From Flammeovirgaceae bacterium 311 (GTDB lineage: Bacteria; Bacteroidota; Bacteroidia; Cytophagales; Cyclobacteriaceae), in assembly GCA_000597885.1 (NCBI GenBank), contig CP004371.1, positions 1,550,001 through 1,614,000 on the forward strand: a DNA stretch of 64,000 bases. The letters run 5' to 3'. This document shows positions 45,274 to 55,121 of the stretch, one piece after another. Numbering within the stretch: position 1 is the stretch's first letter; the number at the start of each line of letters is the position of its first letter. The notes beneath the pieces are model-generated. The model was given only the letters and a program-made list of their open reading frames with translations. It did no database searches and was not told the origin of the DNA. Position numbers and translations under genes: made by a program.

Positions 45274-45463
45274 ATATGTATCGTTTGGCGAAATATAGGA
45301 GATTGTAACAATTCGTACAACTACAAACTTCCATTACATTTGAATAAATAATATTGCAATAAAATCATTATAAATAGATTATCACTACATTTCTATTACT
45401 ACACGCTCCCCTGTTCCAAACCCAAAGCGTTGAGCTGGTTAATGGCATTTTAATTCAGAAATC

Positions 45464-45901
45464 ATGAGAGATATCTTCGTACTTGCACTTGTACTGATTA
45501 TGCTTGGCTGCGAAAAAGATCCCCACACTCCGACGTTTGATTACAATCAGAATGCCGGTATCTGGGTGCCTTATGAACTGGTGTTTGATAACGGAAATGT
45601 ATTAACAGTTTCAGAAGATAACTATGATTATTTCGCCAGCTTGTTTGGCCAATATGTCTCCTGTGTAAGGCTAAACCAGGATAAAACCTATCATGCTGTC
45701 AGCTGGACTACCATTGAAAATTATACTGTTACGAATAAAAAAGGGGCCTATTGGTATGATACTGAAAGTGGAAGACTAATCTTTGAAATAGGAACAAATC
45801 CTACGGACAGGTACTCATACAGGGTTGTAGAGATAGAAGGAAGCAATATGATTTTAGAAGCTGAATTCAAAACATTGATTAAGCTTAGAAAACGCTTATA
45901 A
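45464..45901 (+). CDS. Small lipocalin-like lipoprotein
   Basis: 145 residues; short leader with lipobox IMLGC (Cys16). The remainder is a run of beta strands (GIWVPYELVFDNGNVLTV, GAYWYDTESGRLIFEI, SYRVVEIEGSNMILEAEF), the pattern of small lipocalin-like lipoproteins of Bacteroidota. Ligand unknown. Single gene between the unknown gene at 44650 and the GH5 gene. Confidence 0.6.
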   Translation: MRDIFVLALVLIMLGCEKDPHTPTFDYNQNAGIWVPYELVFDNGNVLTVSEDNYDYFASLFGQYVSCVRLNQDKTYHAVSWTTIENYTVTNKKGAYWYDTESGRLIFEIGTNPTDRYSYRVVEIEGSNMILEAEFKTLIKLRKRL

Positions 45902-46047
45902 GCACCGCAGCGCGCATGTCAGCAGGCCTGCACCTATGATCATGGTAACACTAACAGCTTGCCCACAAGGGCATAGAGACCAACGCTTACCTTTTGTTTG
46001 ATACTGCAAAAATTAATTCCTATCATTAAGGAATCTAACAGCAAAAG

Positions 46048-47145
46048 GTGAAATATCTTCAGTCCATCCTCTGGAACAGAAAACTGAACGGCATAGCGGT
46101 TCTTTTTAGCTGCTGTCTGCTCTTATTCAGCCACTGCACTCAGCAGGAAAGTACCCGGCTTCCAAATGAAAATTCTGTAACACCTCCCCCAACCCCTGAT
46201 GCGATACCTTTTGTCTACGCTGATACCAGCAGTGCCTGGAGACAAACCGCGGTGGGCAGGCATGGAAAGCTGCAGGTAAGGGGGAATACGATTGTAGACA
46301 AAAACGGGGAGCCTGTACAGCTGCGGGGAATGTCACTCTTCTGGAGCCAGTGGATCGGTCAGTACTGGAATAAGCAGGCAGTTCAGTGGCTGCGCGATGA
46401 CTGGAAGATTAACGTGATACGGGCAGCAATGGCGGTTGATCATGGCGGCTATGCCACCAACCCGGCGCAGGAAAAAGCAAAAGTAATGGCAGTGGTAGAG
46501 GCTGCCATTGAACTGGGCATTTATGTGATCATTGATTTTCATGTACACGAAGCCAATAAGTACGAAGCAGAGGCTAAGGTGTTTTTTGCAGAAATGGCCC
46601 AACGCTACGGCCAGTATCCAAACGTGATCTATGAGCCCTGGAACGAACCTTTGCAAACAGGGGGCTGGCGTATGTACATCAAGCCATACCACGAAAGCAT
46701 CATTGGCGTGATCAGGCAATATGATGAGGATAATTTAATCGTATGCGGCACCGGCCACTATTCTATGAAGGTAGATGAAGCATCGCTCGACCCGGTAAAG
46801 GATGTTAACGTAGCCTATACCCTGCATTATTATGCGGGTACACACCAGCAAGCATTACGGAGGCAGGCACAAAAAGCACTGGAGCGTGGCGCAGCACTTT
46901 TTGTAACAGAATACGGCGTTGGTGGTGCCTCCTCCAATGGCACTATAAACGAGGAGGAAGCACGGCTGTGGTGGGATTTCTTGGATGAACACAAAATCAG
47001 CCATTGTAACTGGTCTGTAGCAGATAAGGAAGAGGTGCATTCTGCCCTGCTCCCGGGCGCCTCCCCCACCGGCGGCTGGATGTGGATGGACTTAACTCCT
47101 TCGGGACGTTTGGTACGCGGGGAAATTCGTGCTAAGAATCCCTGA
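46048..47145 (+). CDS. Glycoside hydrolase family 5 lipoprotein (endoglucanase-type)
   Basis: 365 residues, GTG start, lipobox LLFSHC (Cys30), so outer-membrane or periplasm-anchored. The GH5 TIM barrel is clear: QLRGMSLFWSQW, the acid/base glutamate in YEPWNEPL near residue 198, HYYAGTHQQ, and the nucleophile glutamate in FVTEYGVGG near residue 286, ending with a Trp-rich WSVADKEE strand. Beta-1,4-glucan or mannan are the usual substrates; which applies is not visible. No SusC/SusD genes or other GHs are adjacent. Confidence 0.92.
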   Translation: MKYLQSILWNRKLNGIAVLFSCCLLLFSHCTQQESTRLPNENSVTPPPTPDAIPFVYADTSSAWRQTAVGRHGKLQVRGNTIVDKNGEPVQLRGMSLFWSQWIGQYWNKQAVQWLRDDWKINVIRAAMAVDHGGYATNPAQEKAKVMAVVEAAIELGIYVIIDFHVHEANKYEAEAKVFFAEMAQRYGQYPNVIYEPWNEPLQTGGWRMYIKPYHESIIGVIRQYDEDNLIVCGTGHYSMKVDEASLDPVKDVNVAYTLHYYAGTHQQALRRQAQKALERGAALFVTEYGVGGASSNGTINEEEARLWWDFLDEHKISHCNWSVADKEEVHSALLPGASPTGGWMWMDLTPSGRLVRGEIRAKNP

Positions 47146-47696
47146 ACAGCAGAGATCTTTCTGGCCCGGAGCTGGCCCACTAAAGGACGTTTTAAAAGGG
47201 TTTTAAACTGTATCTACCATCAGGAAAACCCCCTCAGCCACTCATTCATCAGCATGCTTTTATGCTGATTATCTTCGGGACGACAGGCAAATCATCCCAG
47301 TGCTACTTTCTTTGAACCAGCACCAGCATTTCAGGGCAGGGGATTGTCGTGGCTGGTGCCGGTCATAATCTACTATTAACTTACATAGGGCGCCAAATCT
47401 TTGCACTTGAGGCTCTGCTGTTCCTACTTTGCTTGGGAATTCAGGCAGTTACGCACAGCAGCTTACTTTGTATGCTGACGTACAGTCCTGCTATGCCTGC
47501 GCTGAAATGAGGGCGCTGTCTGAAATTCATCCGGCGCAAAATCATTTACCCCAGGGCATCGGCGGGGACGTAAAGACCGAATAGCAAACCTGAATCTGCA
47601 GTGCAGCTACACCTTGTAAAGCCCTGCAGAACCTAAGCAAAGAAATGGATTTAGTCTCCCCGGAAAGTATAATTGATAAATCCTACTAATTATAAT
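47146..47696. other. Intergenic region, no gene seen
   Basis: Contains a small hairpin ATCAGCATGC...ATGCTGAT near 47250-47271 but no reading frame with family signs and no recognisable promoter. Confidence 0.4.
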
Positions 47697-48812
47697 ATGT
47701 CTTGCACACCAGCATTTCTTAAGAAAGCATTCCTGCTCCTCCCTGTATTGCTCCTCCTTTTCCATATCGGACACGCTCAGAAGAATGGATTCATTGTAAA
47801 AGGAGATACAGCCTATGCCCTGGGAAAGGTCAGGTTCTATCCTGGCATGTTCCGGACTGTAGAGTTTTCTACAGGTAAAAACAAATATGAAACCTTTGAT
47901 GCTGATCAGCTTTCAGAATTTGGCTATGACGACAGCACCAAATTTATCTCTAAAAAGATCTGGTTCGCTGACAAACACCAGCAGGCCTTCCTGGAGCTGA
48001 TAGAAGAAGGAAACGTAAGCCTTTACAGACTACAAGCCCCTGAAGAAATCTTTTTTTTGGAAACAGATTCACTCGTGCTTGTCAGAAAGAATGAACTGCA
48101 CCAATACCTAAAAGCTTATTCCGATCCTTACCAAGGAGGGGAGAATGCGCATAAGCTGGTCAGGTACGAGAAAAGATCCTTATCACACTACATCAGAAAC
48201 CTCAATACCGGTAAATCTAAACCAACTCCTTTTACCAGTTATGGTCCGGTGATAAGGTTTACTTCCTCAAAAATAATGTTTTCAGATGACTCTTATATTG
48301 CTAATAAATGGGGGTCTACGGCAGTCAATACAACAGATTTGCAGGTAGGCTTATTTGTACAGAAACCAGTGTGGAAGGTCAACAACTTAAGTATTCACTC
48401 ACAACTCCTGCTGGGGAAACAGAAATTAGCTAAAGAATTGATATCTCCCTTTCTGAATGAGGATGTAATCATTGAGCAGTCGAACCTGCAGCTGGATATT
48501 TCACCCGTTTACAGTCTCAGTGTTGGCAAATTAAAACCCTACGCTTTTCTGGGCGGAAACTTTACTTATTCACTCCGTTCGAATAGCTATCTCTTCCAGG
48601 CACACATCAAGGATAATGTAATCACTTTCGAAAAGAATTCTCAGTTCATCGAGATGCCTGAATATTATTACGGATTTAACCTTGGTACTGGTATCCAGCT
48701 GTTTTATACCTACAACCGCTACATAGCGCTTGAAATAGGCCATACCAATCTCTATAGCAACAAAGATTTTTCTGTCAGTAACAATTTCTTAAGCATAAAA
48801 GGTAATCTATGA
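47697..48812 (+). CDS. Exported two-domain protein, probable outer-membrane beta-barrel
   Basis: 371 residues from ATG 47697 (a TTG 24 bp upstream is less likely). Signal peptide ends HIGHAQ. Residues 25-140 resemble the N-terminal domains of the two exported genes at 43755 and 44650 (GFIVKGDTAYALGKVRFYP, then YETFDADQLSEFGYD). From about residue 170 there are alternating amphipathic strands (KPYAFLGGNFTYSL, YYGFNLGTGIQLFY, YIALEIGHTNLY) like a small outer-membrane barrel. The last bases overlap the next start (ATGA), so it is co-translated with the IPT/TIG lipoprotein. Confidence 0.6.
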   Translation: MSCTPAFLKKAFLLLPVLLLLFHIGHAQKNGFIVKGDTAYALGKVRFYPGMFRTVEFSTGKNKYETFDADQLSEFGYDDSTKFISKKIWFADKHQQAFLELIEEGNVSLYRLQAPEEIFFLETDSLVLVRKNELHQYLKAYSDPYQGGENAHKLVRYEKRSLSHYIRNLNTGKSKPTPFTSYGPVIRFTSSKIMFSDDSYIANKWGSTAVNTTDLQVGLFVQKPVWKVNNLSIHSQLLLGKQKLAKELISPFLNEDVIIEQSNLQLDISPVYSLSVGKLKPYAFLGGNFTYSLRSNSYLFQAHIKDNVITFEKNSQFIEMPEYYYGFNLGTGIQLFYTYNRYIALEIGHTNLYSNKDFSVSNNFLSIKGNL

Positions 48813-49453
48813 AAACGATTAACAGCATAGCATGCTTTATTTTGATCCTTGTTTTTGGAACCGCATGCGATAAGGAAGATGATTATCCTTTTGCTAAACC
48901 CTATCCCATCGTAGAAACAAATAAATCTGCAGTGGTAGATCCAAAATCTGTTACCATAAAGGCAAGTCTGTTATCAAGAGGTGATCAGGAGATAATAGAT
49001 TTTGGGTTTATGTGGGAGGGCAATAACAGACAGTATCAATACAGTTTGTCCCGCACAGGCAGTATAGATGATTTCAGTTTGCGCATTACAGGAGACCTGG
49101 CCAGGGAGACTGCGTATACCTACAGGGCATATGTTAAAACCAAGAGCCTACTCATACTCGGTAATGAGGCCTCTTTTGAAAGCAATGGTACTGCCCCTCC
49201 TGAAATACATGATTTTTCCCCAAAAGCCGGTAAAAGAGGTGATCTGATCACAGTAACCGGCAGGCACCTGTCAGTAGGCAAAAACAGGATAGAAGTTTTC
49301 ATTGGCGATAATCTGGCCACGCTCGAATACGCCAGTTTCGATCAGGTTCAGGTGAGAATACCAAATTATGCCTACCTGAACGGACCCGTAAAAATCAGGG
49401 TCAGAAGCGGGAGTACCTATCTTGATTTCTATGATAAGTTCGTAATTCAGTAA
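48809..49453 (+). CDS. IPT/TIG-domain lipoprotein
   Basis: 214 residues; lipobox VFGTAC (Cys20) and acidic DKEDDYP behind it. The first half is a fibronectin-like domain (VTIKASLLSRGDQEIIDFGF, then TAYTYRAYVKT). The C-terminal part is an IPT/TIG domain (PPEIHDFSPKAGKRGDLITV, TGRHL, then VRIPNYAYLNGPVKIRV). Its ATG overlaps the stop of the barrel-like protein by 4 bp, pointing to a functional pair: an outer-membrane protein with a surface lipoprotein. Confidence 0.75.
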   Translation: MKTINSIACFILILVFGTACDKEDDYPFAKPYPIVETNKSAVVDPKSVTIKASLLSRGDQEIIDFGFMWEGNNRQYQYSLSRTGSIDDFSLRITGDLARETAYTYRAYVKTKSLLILGNEASFESNGTAPPEIHDFSPKAGKRGDLITVTGRHLSVGKNRIEVFIGDNLATLEYASFDQVQVRIPNYAYLNGPVKIRVRSGSTYLDFYDKFVIQ

Positions 49454-49957
49454 GGCATACCTTATCAAAAGAAGAAACAGTATATACAAATATAGACTCG
49501 ATCTGGAAGGAAGTGAACCAGCTTAATGAAATAAAAGCAGCTCACTCCCTTTTGGGTACTCCTAAATAAATCATCTTTTATGTCGGCACGGGGCATGCCT
49601 CAAAAGAGTAGTGGGTGTATGGAGCCTACCCTCTTTTACATGCTCACTTTTAAGTTTTTTAACATCCAGATTGTTTACTTAACATAATAAATTTTATTGT
49701 AACAGAATCGGTGCTCTACCGGCTTAGCCACAACTGCACCTCCTGCTGAAATCAGCCAGGGGCAACAGGATTGCTGTTTCCATTTCCTTTTTAGGCAGTA
49801 CCATCCGGAAAAGAAAATCGCCATTCAAAAAGAAGAAATACCTGCTAACGCAATTCTGTTTTGTGCTACCATTTGCAAGTGCTAAATTTCAGATATTTTT
49901 ATATCGCTGGTGTATAACTAACCAGCTACCAGCTACTTAGCAAACACTTTTACCTCC
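49454..49957. other. Intergenic region, no intact gene
   Basis: No coding signal. On the reverse strand near 49704-49740 there is a stretch like the 5' half of a tRNA (GTGGCTAAGCCGGTAGAGCA), but no 3' half. Confidence 0.35.
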
Positions 49958-51481
49958 ATGAAGCTCAACAACATCCTGCAGGCAGCCCGTTTATTTTTGC
50001 TGGCGCTGCTCATACACTCCCCTTTTGCCCAGGCAAACACAGAAGCGGCACCTAATAAGATTACTTATCGGGTAAAGCCCGCTTACCGGGATAGTTTAAA
50101 CATGCAGGTTTCATTTAGGTACAAGAGCGACCAGGATGGTAAGCTGGTACTGCGGTATGAGAATGATTCATGGGGAGACAAAAACATCTTCGACTGTATC
50201 GGGAGCTTTAAGGTGGAGCCGGAACCGGCAAACATCTCATTTATGAGAGACAGCAGCCTGATCATAATTCAAACTGAGCCAAACCAGCTAACCGGCATCA
50301 GCTATACGATCAAACAGGATTTTAACGAACCCCTTAAGAATTACCACCGCTACCGGCCCATTATTCAGCAGGAGTATTTTCACCTGCTGGGCATGCGCCT
50401 GTTTATTACGCCAGATGAGCTGTTCGGAGACGATACCGATACCGCTGTAGTAGAAATTATCTGGGATACACCCGCCCCGGGCACCATTTTCCACAGCAGC
50501 TTTGGCAGCGGGCTGCACCAGGAGCTGGAGCTTACGCGCGTAATGCTGTATGCTTCCTATTTTGTAGGCGGCGACTTCAGGCGCTACCAGTATGATTTTC
50601 AGGGACAGCAGGTTAACTTCTTAACAAGAGGCAACTGGCAAACCTTTAGCGACAGTGCAGTTTTTGAGCTACTGAAGCAAACGATCCCTACCCACGTTAG
50701 CTTCTGGAAGGATAGATTGGATGCACCTTTTTCTGTAACACTCCTGCCAACTTTTGAGGAGTGGACCGAAACCTCGAAGGCCTACTCTATTGGAGGCAGC
50801 GGCCTTACCAACTCATTTATTTCATTTGCCTCAAACAATGCCGGAACCGGACTGGACCGGCTGGTCTGGCTCTACAACCATGAGCTGCTCCATAAATGGA
50901 TAGGCAATACCATCAGGAACGAAGCGGAAGAAAAGCAGTACTGGTTCAGCGAAGGCTTTACCGAATACTACGCCTACAAGCTTATGCTGAAGAGTAAACA
51001 GCTAAGTCTGAAAGAATGGGTGGAAACAGTGAACAGGGATATGATTGTTCCCTATCACAATTCATCAGTTAATACAGTCCCTAACAGTGCCCTCACTTTA
51101 GATAAATTCTGGTCTGACCGGGAGTATCATAAACTGCCCTATCAAAGGGGTTTTATGTATGCCCTTTTACTTGACCAGCAACTGAAACAACGGTCTAAAG
51201 GCAAAAAGAGCCTGGACCACCTGATGCTGGAGCTACTACAGAGCGCAAAGAATAATCCTTCCCTCCGCTTCAACCATGATGTATTTAAAGCCCTGCTGTT
51301 AAAGCATCTGGATGCCCGTGCCATTGATGATTTCGAGAAGCATATTGTAGAGGGAAAGCTGATAGCCTTACCAAAAGAACTTCCGGAGGGATTATACATT
51401 CAGACGGAAGGAAATGCGCCCGCTTTGAAAATTAAGGAACAGGCAAATACAGTAAAGCTAACGCAGCATCTGGCGTTGTGA
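49958..51481 (+). CDS. Exported gluzincin metallopeptidase (M1-like)
   Basis: 507 residues with a signal peptide (ending PFAQAN). Zinc-peptidase signature NHELLHKWIGNT near residue 306 (HExxH as HELLH) and the third ligand glutamate in FSEGFTEYYAY about 20 residues later, the spacing of the M1/M61 gluzincins. The first 200 residues are beta-rich, as in the N-terminal domain of aminopeptidase-N-like enzymes. Periplasmic aminopeptidase or glycyl-aminopeptidase-like role is inferred. Single gene. Confidence 0.8.
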   Translation: MKLNNILQAARLFLLALLIHSPFAQANTEAAPNKITYRVKPAYRDSLNMQVSFRYKSDQDGKLVLRYENDSWGDKNIFDCIGSFKVEPEPANISFMRDSSLIIIQTEPNQLTGISYTIKQDFNEPLKNYHRYRPIIQQEYFHLLGMRLFITPDELFGDDTDTAVVEIIWDTPAPGTIFHSSFGSGLHQELELTRVMLYASYFVGGDFRRYQYDFQGQQVNFLTRGNWQTFSDSAVFELLKQTIPTHVSFWKDRLDAPFSVTLLPTFEEWTETSKAYSIGGSGLTNSFISFASNNAGTGLDRLVWLYNHELLHKWIGNTIRNEAEEKQYWFSEGFTEYYAYKLMLKSKQLSLKEWVETVNRDMIVPYHNSSVNTVPNSALTLDKFWSDREYHKLPYQRGFMYALLLDQQLKQRSKGKKSLDHLMLELLQSAKNNPSLRFNHDVFKALLLKHLDARAIDDFEKHIVEGKLIALPKELPEGLYIQTEGNAPALKIKEQANTVKLTQHLAL

Positions 51482-51731
51482 GCAGTACATCAGCAGTACA
51501 GGCGCATGAGGCCCTGCTTCATTTTTAATATTTTATTGCTATCTTTTTAGCTGGCTTTGCCCTGATACGATTGATGGCGAAGCCGGATTGGGAACATCTG
51601 ACAGCTTGTATTAACTACACTTTTTCCTGTGCTGGTTAAATAATGCTGCTCGTAAAACAGACTCCGGATATGCCTGGAAGATTTGGACGGGCAGGTGATC
51701 CTGATGCCCCGGCAATACAATATGGCACCTC

Positions 51732-52607
51732 ATGAAAATAAAACAACTGCTCTTTCTGCTCATCACAGCCAGCATAGCCGGTACCTCCTGCATAGCCCAG
51801 AAAAATATGGATGCTCCCAAAATAGGGGTTGTGCATGAGTATGAAAATGATAGTCTGCTTCATGCGCAGGGATACAGCTTTTTGGTTGAATCTACACAAA
51901 AGATATTTTCACCAGCTACTGTTGCTGAACCTGAATACAGGGAACATCTTAGTACACTAAAGACGATGCGCACGCCCTTACTGGGCAGCAATCTTTTTAT
52001 TCCGGGACATTTAAAGGTGGTGGGTCCGGAAACAGATGAGCAGGCAGTGTTGGAATATGTAGAAGCTGTTTTTCAGCGGGCCCGGGATGCAGGATCTGAA
52101 TTTATTATTTGGGGTAGCGGCGGGTCCAGGCAGGTGCCCGATGGATTTGACCGCACGGAAGCCAGAGCACAATTTGTTTCCATGGCCCGTAAGGTAGCAG
52201 TGCTGGCAGCGCAGTATGATATTATGCTGGCCGTCGAAAACCTGAACAGCCGGGAAGCAAATCATATAAATACGGTAGCCGAAGCACTGGAGGTAGTAAA
52301 GGCGGTAGATCACAAGAATTTTCGCTTGTGCGTTGATATTTACCACATGCTGATGGAGAACGAGGCTCCCGACGTGATAAAGGAAGGAAAAGGTTATATT
52401 GTGTACTGTGAGCTGGCTGAAGAAGAAGGCCGTTCGGCACCCGGGGTTCATGGGGAGGATTTCAGGCCCTATCTTAGAGCCCTGCATAGTATCGGGTATA
52501 GCGGCCCAATTGCATTGGAGTGCAGGTGGAAAGATATTGCAGTACAGGGAGCAGAGGCCTATCGCAGTGTTCGGGAACAAATCGAAGAGGTGTATCACAG
52601 CAGGTAA
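51732..52607 (+). CDS. Exported sugar phosphate isomerase/epimerase-like TIM-barrel protein
   Basis: 291 residues with a leader ending TSCIAQ, possibly a lipoprotein (Cys20). The body is a xylose-isomerase-like TIM barrel: SEFIIWGSGGSRQVPDGFDR, then IMLAVENLNSREANHINTVA with the metal-site glutamate, LCVDIYHMLMENE with Asp and His, and GPIALECRWKD with a final Glu. Periplasmic members are frequent near sugar-degrading genes in Bacteroidota, with substrates mostly unknown. No operon partner is close; the next gene starts 210 bp later. Confidence 0.78.
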   Translation: MKIKQLLFLLITASIAGTSCIAQKNMDAPKIGVVHEYENDSLLHAQGYSFLVESTQKIFSPATVAEPEYREHLSTLKTMRTPLLGSNLFIPGHLKVVGPETDEQAVLEYVEAVFQRARDAGSEFIIWGSGGSRQVPDGFDRTEARAQFVSMARKVAVLAAQYDIMLAVENLNSREANHINTVAEALEVVKAVDHKNFRLCVDIYHMLMENEAPDVIKEGKGYIVYCELAEEEGRSAPGVHGEDFRPYLRALHSIGYSGPIALECRWKDIAVQGAEAYRSVREQIEEVYHSR

Positions 52608-52817
52608 GTTACAGGAGAACACTCCCCCTCTTCCCCTCAGCATTAACTGCCCCGCCTGTATGTATAACAGCATCAGTTATCCTGATGGGCATGGTCCCAA
52701 AAATGGGTGATCTCTTTTAATTTTAGTTTTTGCTTTTGATTCAGGGAGTAAAATGCCATTTTAGAAGAGCATACCAGAGGGTATGTTTTGAGGCGAATAT
52801 TTTTTTCTGCATCAGCC

Positions 52818-53696
52818 ATGGTTAAAATTTACTTTTTGATACTACTGGGTTGTGTTCTGTTCTTCTGCAGCACACTAGCATCCGGACAGCAAACTGCTGA
52901 ACCGATACGGGTCATGACTTACAACATTCGCTACGACACTCCTGCCGATAAGGAAGACAGCTGGACCCACCGGAAGGAACGGGTGGAATCCCTGATCCGC
53001 TATCACCAGCCGGATCTGCTGGGAGTGCAGGAAGCCCTGCAGCATCAGCTTAGCTACCTGGCCCAAAATCTGCCCCATTATGCCTGGTATGGCGTTGGCA
53101 GGGACGATGGTAAGGAGCAGGGGGAGTTTTCAGCCGTTTTTTACAACAAGAATAAGTTTAGTGCTGAAGACCAGGGTACCTTCTGGTTATCACCTCAACC
53201 AGATAAACCCTCCAAAGGCTGGGATGCTGCCATCGTCCGGATCTGTAGCTGGGTAAAGCTTAAAAACAAGGCAACGGGTACTGTGCTTTATTTTTTCAAC
53301 ACCCACTTTGATCACATGGGGGTAAAAGCCAGGGAAAACAGTGCGCTATTGATTGCAGCAAAAATAAAGGAGATTGCAGGCACTGAGCCTTTTGTGCTGA
53401 CGGGAGACTTCAATACCACGGAAGACACCCCCGCTTTTGCCAACTTAACCAGCAGCGGCCTGCTGCACAACACAGAAAAAATTTCAGAAAGCAAGCCTTA
53501 TGGCCCGCCCGGCACCTTTAGCACCTTTGATGTTAAAAATGAAATGGGCAAAAAGATAGATTACATTTTTGTATCTGCGCATTTTTCAGTGCTGCAGCAT
53601 GCTACCATAACAGATGCCCAAAAGGGTAAATATCCTTCCGATCATTTACCGGTAGTGGCTGTAATTGTGCCAAAGGAAAACGCATCGAACAAATAG
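52818..53696 (+). CDS. Exported endonuclease/exonuclease/phosphatase-family hydrolase
   Basis: 292 residues from ATG 52818; a TTG 30 bp upstream would break the signal-peptide layout. Signal peptide (ending TLASGQ). Metal-dependent EEP signatures: VMTYNIRYD, LLGVQEA with the metal-ligand glutamate, the NTHFDHMG box, LTGDFNTTEDTPA, and the C-terminal SDHLPVVA with the catalytic Asp-His. Secreted members hydrolyse phosphodiesters (nuclease, sphingomyelinase) or sugar phosphates; the target is not visible. Confidence 0.85.
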   Translation: MVKIYFLILLGCVLFFCSTLASGQQTAEPIRVMTYNIRYDTPADKEDSWTHRKERVESLIRYHQPDLLGVQEALQHQLSYLAQNLPHYAWYGVGRDDGKEQGEFSAVFYNKNKFSAEDQGTFWLSPQPDKPSKGWDAAIVRICSWVKLKNKATGTVLYFFNTHFDHMGVKARENSALLIAAKIKEIAGTEPFVLTGDFNTTEDTPAFANLTSSGLLHNTEKISESKPYGPPGTFSTFDVKNEMGKKIDYIFVSAHFSVLQHATITDAQKGKYPSDHLPVVAVIVPKENASNK

Positions 53697-54026
53697 TCAT
53701 TCAAAGCTGAGCCTCATTTCCGGCATGTTTTCAGCTATTCGTACATCAGCACATTTTCAAATCTGCCCCCGCCAATATCCGCGTTGCTTTGATGCGCATG
53801 CTCCGGTAATCTTGCTAAAAAAGTGCCCTTTTAGCAGTATTTGCAGCATATAAATTTTTTAACACATACCACTGATCTAAACGCCTTTCAGGCAGGGAGC
53901 AAATAGCTGTTTTACCAGGCTGAACCTAACCCCGTTATATAGCTGCCAGCAGGCCGGCCGTATAACATTGCTATTGGTATAGGGTTAAAGCTGAAAGATA
54001 ATATAAACTAAAATTCAGCATTTAAT
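53697..54026. other. Intergenic region
   Basis: A weak hairpin GCTAAAA / TTTTAGC near 53815-53836 may end the preceding gene. No gene seen. Confidence 0.4.
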
Positions 54027-54944
54027 ATGATTACCAATACTGACGAAGCAACGATTATTCTGGCGGGCGCCACCGGGAAACTTGGTGGAAAAATTGCACG
54101 CTCACTACTTGTACGGGGTGCAAAGGTGAGGGCAATTGTTCGCCCAGAGAGCGACAGCGATTCGGTCGCGGCGATGCAACAGCAGGGCATGTCGATCGCC
54201 GAGGTCGATTATAATAACCACAAAGAATTAACCAAAGCGTGTGCGGGTGGTACCTGTGTTGTCTCGGCTTTGTCAGGACTCCGTGAAGTGATGGTAGAGG
54301 TGCAAACCCAGCTGCTCAATGCGGCAGTAGAAGCTGGTGTTCCACGCTTTATCCCCTCCGATTACTCGATTGATTTTACGATGCTTTCTCCCGGAACTAA
54401 CCGTAATCTCGACCTTCGCAAGGAGTTTAAGGAGCGTCTGGACAAGTCTCCGATCAGGGCTACTTCAGTGCTCTGTGGTATGTTCACCAATCTGCTAAAG
54501 GGGCAGGCACCCCTGGTACTATTTCCGCTTAGGCGGGTAATCTACTGGGGAGATGCAGACCAGCCGCTGGACTTCACGACGATGGATGACACTGCTGCCT
54601 ACACCGCCGCCGCCGCCCTGGATCCTGACAGCCCTCGCTTCCTCCGCATTGCCGGTGATGTAGTTACTGCCCGTGGATTGAAAGAAGCTGCCAGTGAGGC
54701 AACCGGCAATAACTTCCGGCTGTTCCGCGTGGGGGGAATGGCAACTCTCGACACAATGATTAACATGATGCGCAGGGTTTACCCGGAAAATGGTGAAGTC
54801 TTCCCGCCCTGGCAGGGCATGCAGTACATGCGCAATATGTTCAGGGGCTGGTCTAAATTAAAACCACTCGATAATGACCGCTACCCTTTTATGCAGTGGA
54901 AATCTGTGCGGGAAGTACTGGCCGAACCCAGAGTAGCGCGGTAA
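54027..54944 (+). CDS. NmrA-like NAD(P)-binding reductase
   Basis: 305-residue cytoplasmic short-chain-type protein with the dinucleotide-binding loop ILAGATGKLGGKIARSLL at residue 10 and an ...RGAKVRAIVRPESDS second strand, as in NmrA/isoflavone-reductase-like proteins. IPSDYSIDFTMLS near residue 115 is the conserved catalytic region of the aromatic-alcohol-reductase branch. Substrate unknown. Single gene; codon use is similar to neighbours. Confidence 0.8.
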   Translation: MITNTDEATIILAGATGKLGGKIARSLLVRGAKVRAIVRPESDSDSVAAMQQQGMSIAEVDYNNHKELTKACAGGTCVVSALSGLREVMVEVQTQLLNAAVEAGVPRFIPSDYSIDFTMLSPGTNRNLDLRKEFKERLDKSPIRATSVLCGMFTNLLKGQAPLVLFPLRRVIYWGDADQPLDFTTMDDTAAYTAAAALDPDSPRFLRIAGDVVTARGLKEAASEATGNNFRLFRVGGMATLDTMINMMRRVYPENGEVFPPWQGMQYMRNMFRGWSKLKPLDNDRYPFMQWKSVREVLAEPRVAR

Positions 54945-55121
54945 CGGCAAAGCACCCAGAGCAGCGTGTCACTACCTAAGCAGGCCCTGCCAAAACCTTG
55001 ATTACTTTTGTGCCCTACCTGCTATAGATCGAACCAATGTGCGGCTTTCGCGTAAAAGTACCATACAACAGTCAAGCATTTTGTTGCTTGCTGATCACAT
55101 AATATTTTTAGAATTATAGTT

